Below are positions 56,726 through 64,000 of a stretch of 64,000 nucleotides of DNA, one piece after another. The translations under genes were made by a program, and so were the position numbers. The notes beneath the pieces are model-generated. The model did not search any database. It saw nothing but the letters and a program-made list of their open reading frames with translations, and was not told where the DNA came from. Source of the stretch: Stereocaulon alpinum (lineage: Eukaryota; Ascomycota; Lecanoromycetes; Lecanorales; Stereocaulaceae); assembly GCA_018257865.1 (NCBI GenBank), contig JAEUBA010000069.1:106616-170615 (forward strand), in the 5' to 3' direction. Each line of letters opens with the position of its first letter. Positions within the stretch are counted from its first letter, which is position 1.

Positions 56726-57816
56726 TGGCTGCATATTTCTGGGTTTTATGGATTGGGTCACTCTCGACGTTTTCGGGAGATGGTTGTATGATAAGTTCAT
56801 GATGTCCTGTGATGCTAATACCTAGCTGAATTGCAGGAACATGAAGTCGTGCTTGATGGTTTACGCAAGAACGGAATACTGTGAGATCTGAGTTTCGTTA
56901 AGGTACACAGAGCTTCGATGGTACATCGTTCGAGAGCAGCGCGATAACACACAACGACCTCCTATGACATACCTAATCTACATTGTACCATGGGATCGCT
57001 TGCTTCGAACTTTGAGTTGCTGTGATGAGAATGACATATACTGATTACAGACAAACCTCGTATGCCTCATGGCTTCCGGTACAACTGCAAGCCATGACGC
57101 CAGGTCCCAGAAGCATTCTAATTGGAAGACAGCGATACATGGTAAGACAGAGCCGGGACATCTTCCCCAACCTCCAGTGGGGCCTTGGTGCAGGTCGGTA
57201 TCCTATCCGTGGATTGTATCTCTTTCAGGTCCAATGCGTTCTCGGCCACAGCCACGTTCTTTGTGTGCATTCTCCAAGGTTCGCTCCTAGCAATAGCATT
57301 GAGCGGATGTCCGAGTGGCCTCATGCGATTGGTTGTGCCAAGCCGAAGGTTCGCTGACTCATCGTGGTCACTAGCTCGGCTTCTTCCGGTCGCGACTGCG
57401 ACCTCAAGACCTGGCTGAGCCCCTCATCGTCATCTTCTACACCTTGACAATTATCAGAATAAGATGTCAAGACCATGCAGAGCTATGTCTGACGGCTAGG
57501 CGTTTATCGCCTAGCTAAGACTTCATAGCTTAGAGACATTTCTGCCTTGCTAGCACCCGGATCCTTTGTCACCCTCAGTGAGCCTCTCCGACCAGATCCT
57601 GTCACCCCTAAGGTCACCTCGACACCATCCTAGGCACAACAACAAAGCAAGCGCGACTTGCAGCGCCCAGGAAACCCAATCTTTTGAAGGATTTCCCCCT
57701 CGAGGCTCACCCCTGCACTCAGCCACACTTACCCAAGTAACGCTGTCCTTTACCTGACAGTACCTCTGTGGATGTTGTGTTAACCATCTTTAAGTGGCCC
57801 TTTCCCATAGCCCAAC
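56726..57816. other. Intergenic region
   Basis: 1.1 kb with no supportable gene; the overlapping frames at 57022-57418 on three frames have no domain. Presumed 3' flank of AP-1 sigma and promoter of MAF1. Confidence 0.5.
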
Positions 57817-58973
57817 ATGAAGGTAAGTTCTCCCAAGAGGTGATGAACCTTGTCTAGTACCCTCAGACAGCGCAGGCGAACCTCTTCACATCTCGAGTTA
57901 CGTCAGCTGACCCAGTCTACCAGTACCTCCCTCTTCGCGATTTCGACGATGTTACGAACGCCCTCAACTTCGACACAGCTGACTGCCATGTCATTGGCGG
58001 CTGCGACCTCTACACCACAAAAGCTGCGGGGGCGGATAAGAAGCTCTACAAGAACATTGAACATTCTCTAGAAACGCAGTATGCATCCCTACTCACACTA
58101 TCGGCAAGCCTCTCTGCGCATCAAGCCACAGCAGCTGGCTCGGCTCTCAACCTCTCTCGAGCGAGTCCTTTCGGGCCTCTAAGCCAGATCTCAAGTCGTC
58201 GAACCTTTGCTTACTTGATCGCAACACTAAATGCCAGTCATCCAGACTACGACTTCTCCCACCTCCTTCGACCCTCCGACTTCCGCCGCGAGAAGAGCCT
58301 GAAGAAGGTGATCAACACGCTTGATACCACACTCTACAACCTCCGACCGAGGTTTTCGAGTTCCATGTTGGAGCAGCCCCCTCATTGGTCGAATTCTGTT
58401 CCATTGACCGTACCGCAAACGCCTCATGGAAGTGAAAAGTGGAATCCGCGCATGTGGCGCCTCATCGATAAAGAGATGAGCCTCAAAGAGTGCAGCATTT
58501 ACTGCTATTCTCCCGAGGAGGATCCATTCGATGGCGAAGAGGGTGCTCTGTGGTCCATGAACTACTTTTTCTTTAATAAAACCAAGAAGCGAGTCTGTTA
58601 CATTTACCTTCGTGGTCTTAGCATCATTGGAAACAGCCCGCCTCAAAAGACGCCAGTACAGGCTAAACGTCCCGCTAGCGGGACCTGGAGCATGAATGAG
58701 GAGACAAGCAAAAAGCGAGCGAGATACTGGCTCGGAGATCGAGCCGACGATGCAAAGTGGGTTGGTGATGAGGACGAGGATGTTAGTGGTGAGTGGGATG
58801 AAGAGAATATTGAAGAGGCTGATATCCTGGATGAGGGAGATGAGCCCAGGTTTGTGCCCTCAGTGAGTTCGGACTCTGATCCTGGGAGTGAGAGTCCTTG
58901 TAAAGGACGCGGGAGGAGCGAGAGTTCAGTGCGTGGCGTTAGCGAGGACATCGCGGTCTCAATGGATGCTTGA
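57817..58973 (+). CDS. MAF1: RNA polymerase III repressor MAF1
   Basis: Proposed exons 57817..57822 and 57924..58973, giving 351 residues. The first exon is six bases (ATG AAG). Splicing to the CCAG acceptor at 57921-57923, preceded by a GCTGACC branch site, gives MKYLPLRDFDDVTNALNF, the family N-terminus; closer acceptors leave a foreign insert. MAF1 blocks visible: DTADCHVIGGCDLYTTKAAG, the central RTFAYLIATLNASHPDYDFSHLLRPSDFRRE, WNPRMWRLIDKEMSLKECSIYCYSPEEDPFDGEEGALW and NYFFFNKTKKRVCYIYLRG. MAF1 represses Pol III under stress and is controlled by phosphorylation. A Ser-rich linker and long acidic C-terminus are typical of fungi. Confidence 0.95.
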
Positions 58974-60147
58974 ATTTACGTGATTAGGGTTGTTGTAATG
59001 TCCGCAGAGAGGTATGGGTAACGGATTGAGAGTTATTACGATCATCTTGCGTTGGTTTTGGCGGCGTTACGAAGGCTGTAGTCGGCGGAGCTTGTGCAAT
59101 ATCAAAGCAAGGCGTCCCGGTGTCTCGATAGGGGCAAGTTTCTTTCCTCGTACGTATTCTTCACCAATTTAAATGAATAGCATGCTAGCTTCAACATTAC
59201 TTTTATCTACGTCAATATAAGACCACCATGTCTATGATTTCTCCCAGCTGTGTGATCCTAACGAGAGGCCTCAGTCGTCCTTGGTCTGCCCTACAGAACC
59301 CATGGCCAATGTAGGCTTACGTTGTCATGAAACGTCGTCATGAAAACATCAATTGTTCTTGCGATAAGACGTTGTTCGTAATTGGCATTGCCTTGGGGAT
59401 TGCTGGAGGTGCCTTTTCTATCAAGGTCAACAATAGGAAGTTCTGGAACCTAACAGCTTGAAGCGTCGGCATCATTCTGTTGTGTTGCTGGATTCTAGCT
59501 CACTGATCTAAAGCCTTAGATAATAGTGGATGATCCTGGTCGTTATAGTACCAATAGACGGACCATCAAGGCTCGTCGTCTAAAAACGATAGAATCCGTT
59601 GGCGGGTTCTATGATTATATCCTCCGGTGCTGTAGGCAGCGATTGGAAATGCTTTCCGTCTCGCTTTTAAGCAATATCATCCCACTACGAATCAAGTTAG
59701 ACGTTGAGCAGTACGGGTGGTAATCTTCGCGGGGCTATATATATCCTTACGAAAGTAGATGGAAGTGTAAGATCCGTAGGCCCGGCGAGGCACCGTAGGG
59801 GGTCCCGCGCGCACCCTTCGGGTTTGGTCTCATCCTCGTAGATGTGTTAGAGCAGGAAACCCTAGATGCTTCTGTGGCAGTTGGTCTTCCGGAACCACAC
59901 CTACTGCTCTAGTGTCTCGCCGTCTGCTCGGCTTGTCATCGCCTGTTTCACGCTGTCACAGCTCAATCCTACAAGGAGGAGGTGGTAGTGATGGTGGTTA
60001 TTTAACCGGTTTGGGTGAAGAAAGTCTCAACAATACAGATATAGATACGAAACTTATGATAATATTGGTTTTATTGGCTCTCATGACTAGATTTCTATAC
60101 GGGTGTCGTGCAAACATAAACAAACATCCCAGTCAAAACGCCGACTA
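58974..60147. other. Convergent intergenic region
   Basis: 1.2 kb with no supportable gene. A GC-rich tract lies near 59780-59820. Presumed 3' UTRs of MAF1 and the Hsp70-like gene. Confidence 0.5.
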
Positions 60148-60192
60148 TCAAAGCTCCCCCCCTTTTCCACCACCATTACTATCATTATCGTT

Positions 60193-60230
<38 letters not shown>

Positions 60231-60231
60231 T

Positions 60232-60281
<50 letters not shown>

Positions 60282-61401
60282 TATCAACCATGCCAGCCGT
60301 CTCTTGAATCCGCTTCGCAAACTCCGCCGCCCCCCTCGCAGCAATATAGACCGGCTCATCGGCGTAGAACTCCGGCAAAGCATCACCTTGCAAGTATTGC
60401 AAGGCCCGCTGCACAGTGCTGATCAAGTCCCCCTTGTCCGCGTCAGCGGCGGCGCTTTCGCCAATCAGCAGGACTTTGTCGAAAGGGCGCCTGGTGGGCA
60501 TCCGGAGGCAGAGCTGGATGATGCGGCCTTCGACCATGGACCAGTATTCTCGCTTGCGTGGTTCGTCGTCCATGCTGTGGAGGGCGTCGGTGCCGAGGTC
60601 GTAATCGACGAGCAGGGAGTGTTCGGGCTCGTAGCTGGTAAGGGCGTGGCGCATGGCGTAGCGCCGTGCGAAGAGGGTGGCGTTGCTGAGAGAGACGAGC
60701 AGGGTTTCGACATGGGGAAGGCCGTCTTCTTCGGCGTTGCAGGCTTTGGTGTTGGTGTAATTGGCGCAGATGCCGAACCCTAGGCCCGCGAAGGCGGCAG
60801 AGAGCTCCTTGGGTTGTGTGAAGAGTTCTAGGCTGCCCACAGCTGTTATGCGGTTGAGTTGGGCGGCTTCGGTTACGTCGTCTTTGCAGAGGGTTGGAAA
60901 CATGGGAGTCGCTATTACGGCACCAGGGAATGGTTCACCGAGGTACTGTTGTGTAGCGGTTTGCAATTTGGCCATCAGTCTACTCATGCGTGCCACGTCT
61001 TGGGTGGACGGAAGACCGAGTCCTTCCCGCAGCCATTTCCAGAGCGTGTCCAGGCTGTAGTCAAACATACGACCGCAATTGTCTTGCCACATGCTGTCGC
61101 TGGAGGTGCGATCAGTCCACGTAGACTGGCGAGGCTTTAAAGATTCTTACAATTTTTGGCCTCCTACAGAAAGTCGTCTCATCATTTCCTGGTAGTCTTC
61201 ATCGGCGTCTATCTTCGCCACGTTGACGGTTGATCCATTATGAAAGCGAATCGCGGCTGTCCCATACGAAGGTGTAAGGTCAAATCCAATCCCAGGTGCC
61301 GTTTGTGAACCCACGATCCCGCCGTACGTGCTTGAACCTTTATTACGTAGATCGATATTGAACAAGACGATCAAAGCCACGACAATGAAGAATACTACCA
61401 T
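60148..61401 (-). CDS. Hsp70-like membrane-anchored protein with poly-Asp tail
   Basis: Proposed exons (complement): 61151..61401 and 60148..61099 (51-nt intron), giving 400 residues. An N-terminal membrane segment (MVVFFIVVALIVLFNIDL) is followed by an Hsp70-type first strand, IVGSQTAPGIGFDLTPSYGTAAIRF, and a degenerate actin-like ATPase fold (LLVDYDLGTDALHS, FDKVLLIGESAAAD, YIAARGAAEFAKR). The DnaK-type peptide-binding domain is missing. The tail of about 45 residues is nearly all Asp with a few Asn, coded by a trinucleotide repeat. Upstream in the same frame, 61509-61432 encodes an ATG-led MDPSTSTPEAATIE stretch, then one TGA, then more hydrophobic codons. The true start may be 61509 with a nonsense change or an odd intron. 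Confidence 0.7.
60183..60283. repeat. Trinucleotide microsatellite (ATC/GAT)n
   Basis: About 100 bp of nearly perfect ATC repeat with a few ATT interruptions on the plus strand. Read on the minus strand it encodes the Asp/Asn tail of the Hsp70-like protein; plus-strand poly-Ile and poly-Ser frames are shadows. Confidence 0.95.
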
Positions 61402-62557
61402 GCTGACGATAAGTAAACATAAGCGAAGTCATTGTGGCGACCTCCGCTTTCGCGGAACCGCTGGCGTTTCGATGGTGGCGGCTTCCGGGGTAGAGGTGCT
61501 CGGGTCCATGTTGTTGAAGGCTCGATTTTAGACTGAGCAGTCACAGGAGGACGATATCAAGAAAGATACTGTGAGAATGGCAGCATGCGAAATAGCAAGA
61601 TCCTCTCTGCGCGAGCAAGAATGACAAGAGCAGCGCCACAGCTAATGTGACAGCAATACAGATGACAATAAAGAGAGGATTGTTACTGCAGAAGTTCAAG
61701 GTCTTAAACCGGGGGCCGGTCGCTTCTGTCGGTGGTGTTCCGCAGACAGCAATGCAGAAATAGACCAAGTCGGAGCGGCGGATGAACAGAGGAGGTTTGT
61801 GATGCTGAGAACACAAAGGCACGTAAGAATCATTGCACGCGGATTCAGGAAGGCGCACAGCCCGCAGCCTGCAGGGCTCAGCGGCGGTGCATAAGTTTCA
61901 CCAGAAATCCTTCGAAGGATTCGAGCGCAGCACCATAAAGAAAAGTACGAATCACTACACCATAGTACCAGCGCCAGTAGGAATCGAACCTAATACGATT
62001 AAGTATTAAACCGCAAACACATAAAGTGGCAATGATAACCGTTCGGCTGTTGTTTCCACAATTTGAGCGCTTGGAGTCTGACTAGGTGGCGTGATTGGCT
62101 GTACGGAGTAGAGCTTCAATTCCGCGATCGCTCCGAGCTTCTGCCGAGAAATCTCCCTATGAAATTGAAGCAGGCAGGACTAATACTGCGACCCCAAGAG
62201 GAAGAGTTTCTTGTTACCCATTGTGCGATGGATTTAGTAACCCATTGCACGGCTGTGCGGGTGTTCAGACAGGAATTTCGAAGCTGCACAAGCAATTCTC
62301 GTCAACACGAAACACAGCGAACAGGAACCAGCGAAACAGACAGCTCTCTGAAGCATCATGCTTCTTTCCGTGATTTCTCCCCTTCCCACAACAGACATAC
62401 TTCTAATTCAATACTCGGATTATGCTTGGGTGCAATCTTTCATGCAGTGTATTTGCTGCGGTACGGCGGCGCATGTTAACCATTCCATCAAAACCCCGAC
62501 CATCTCCAACTAACACCCCCACCAACTTTTCGAAATTTCAACTATACTGCCTATAGG
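61402..62557. other. Upstream of the Hsp70-like gene, with possible small membrane-protein frame
   Basis: Holds the possible extended N-terminus of the Hsp70-like gene (to 61509). A minus-strand frame at 61541-61858 carries a convincing membrane segment (FIVICIAVTLAVALLLSFLLA) and several Cys, but lacks an ATG; it might be part of a spliced small membrane protein or the remains of one. A tRNA T-arm-like sequence lies near 61980. Otherwise nothing recognised. Confidence 0.4.
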
Positions 62558-64000
62558 TGTTACGATCCTAATCCAGGGGTCTTCAATAGCTTGCTAGTCC
62601 TTTATTGCTTGCTAGTGTTTATGCACCCTATCTGAGTCGGACTAGGTTCGTGTCCGACTCGTATCCGACTCAGCCTAGGTCTGACGCTAGGCCCCTTTAG
62701 CTTTAGCGTAGCACTTAACTAGCGCTAGAGATATTTAGGCCTATAAGCTCCTAAGCTCTTACTTCTTTTCTTCTTTATCCTATTTTCTAGATACTAAGCG
62801 TAGCCTATTAGCTAAATCCTAATATAAGGTAGTTTTCTTTAAGAGCTACCTTCTCCTACGATTACCTTTAGGCGAGCTATAATATAAAATAGGACTAATA
62901 CCCCCTCTACTATAAAGTATTATATCTTACCCGTTCTTCTAGACTAAGGCTAAGCTTAGTAAGCTACCTATTAATAAAGAGCACTACCTACTTAATAAGT
63001 AAGTATAAGGAGTAGATAGACTCCGGGCTAGAGCCCTACCCCTCTACTACCTAGAAGAGGTAAAAGTTAAGGATATTAGGTCCGATACCTAAAAGGCCCC
63101 TATTAGGGCTTATAGCGTATCTACCCCTTATAACTATTCCCCCCCTTAAGGGACTCGTCCTTAAAGACTACTAATAGTATAAGTTAAACTTCCCCTAGAT
63201 TAACACCGCTTAGCGAGAGTTATTAGGTCGTAAGGCCCCCGTAGAACGCTTTACTAAGGCCTAGTTAAAGCCCCCGTAGGGCGCCTCTAAGCTAGCTAAT
63301 CTACGCGCGATAGCGTAATACTATACCTAGTTAAGGCCTTTACTAGGGTACCTCTAAGCTAGCTAATTAGCGCGTAATAGCGTAATACTATACTTAGTTA
63401 AGGCCCTTACTAGGGTACCTCTAAGCTAGCTAATTAGCGTAATTACTTACGCGATATTTAGTACCCCTCTAAGAGTTAAACCCCTAACCGGCCAGCGATA
63501 GAGACACACCTGTACGCGGTACTGGCTACGAACCTAAATACCTATTCAGAGCTGAGATATCTCCCCTAATATATTATAGGTTAAACGATATTAAGACGTC
63601 GCGTGGTTGCTGAGAACTCCGTGCAGAGTTTTTTAGGTAACGCGATAACACCTACCCTAACTCTACTATAACTATTATACCTCCCCTATAATTAAGACTA
63701 AATAGTAAGAATTAGTATTAGATATAGTATCTCAGCCTAATAAGTAAAGAGTATAGGTAATACCTACCCAGCCGTTAATTTAAAAAATCTAATATCTACG
63801 TACGCTCGATACGTATCTACCAGTTAAGACTAACGCGCAGTCTATCCTAGGGGAAGGCTAGGGTTATAGGTATATAAGACTAAGAGAAGGATATACTAAG
63901 TTATAAATTAGAAGGCGTATTTTAGAAAAGGACGGCCCCTATCTAAGTAGCTAGGCGAGCCTTTAGTATAAGCGGCGCCGTATAACTATAATTATAAGCT
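62558..64000. mobile_element. RIP-mutated repeat, probable retroelement remnant
   Basis: Base composition changes abruptly: TpA, CTA, TAG and TTA words dominate, stops are frequent in all frames and CpA/TpG are scarce, as expected from repeat-induced point mutation. It begins near a TGTTACGATCC word resembling LTR starts of fungal retrotransposons. No intact gag or pol frame. It runs off the window. Confidence 0.6.
63261..63446. repeat. Tandem repeat, about 67-bp unit, three copies
   Basis: Copies at about 63261-63326, 63327-63393 and 63394-63446 (partial) share TAGTTAARGCC, CCTCTAAGCTAGCTAAT and GCGTAATACTATAC. The first copy is the most diverged, with GGGCGCC where the others have GGGTACC. 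Lies within the RIP-like region. Confidence 0.8.

Noticed and set aside
56837..56884. Alternative last exon of AP-1 sigma
   Set aside because: It is in frame, but the exon at 56693 gives the EDDGVTKIM end expected for the family.
60103..60783. Plus-strand 226-residue frame with poly-Ile
   Set aside because: It is the antisense of the Hsp70-like exon and its microsatellite.
61970..62050. tRNA-like T-arm (GGTTCGATTCC on the minus strand)
   Set aside because: The T-loop looks right, but I could not find a matching 7-bp acceptor stem or an anticodon arm, so no tRNA is called.

Overview
The window is nuclear DNA of a filamentous ascomycete (Pezizomycotina). Genes lie on both strands, most carry short (about 47-65 nt) GT-AG introns with CTRAC-like branch sites, and typical fungal families are present: a group I G-alpha, C2H2 and Clr5 transcription factors, and an Smr/DUF1771 protein. 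The right end looks like an RIP-mutated repeat. The class is not determined; Dothideomycetes or Leotiomycetes would fit. Exon junctions given here were built by hand from splice consensus, reading phase and family continuity. There is no transcript evidence.

Layout. 0.7-6 kb: a large disordered protein and an SF1 helicase of the Hcs1/SMUBP-2 type. 7-9 kb: a C2H2 factor with a 3.8 kb upstream region. 12.8-17 kb: the ER SNARE USE1, a low-complexity protein and an Smr protein ending in a CAAX box. 18.2-19.5 kb: a Gpa1/FadA-type G-alpha. 20.9-26.2 kb: a 13-exon gene joining a zinc finger, a GBP-like GTPase, a RING-like finger and a patatin phospholipase. 26.2-29.8 kb: gene-poor. 29.8-32 kb: a second C2H2 factor.

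33.8-42 kb is the most interesting part. It holds two head-to-head gene pairs: a UMP/CMP-kinase-like gene opposite a viperin (RSAD2) homologue, then a LamB/YcsF (PxpA-like) gene opposite a four-domain biotin carboxylase/PxpC/PxpB/biotinyl protein. The first pair matches the CMPK2-RSAD2 arrangement of vertebrates and suggests a ddhNTP-making module. The second suggests 5-oxoproline (or related amide) metabolism.

42-59 kb holds ordinary and housekeeping genes: two neighbouring MYND-like zinc-finger genes, a Clr5-type regulator, a methyltransferase, a CYTH triphosphatase, BUD32, the glutamate-cysteine ligase modifier subunit, AP-1 sigma and MAF1. 60-61.5 kb holds an Hsp70-like membrane protein with a microsatellite-encoded poly-Asp tail. 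From about 62.5 kb to the end the DNA is TpA-rich, repetitive and without genes.
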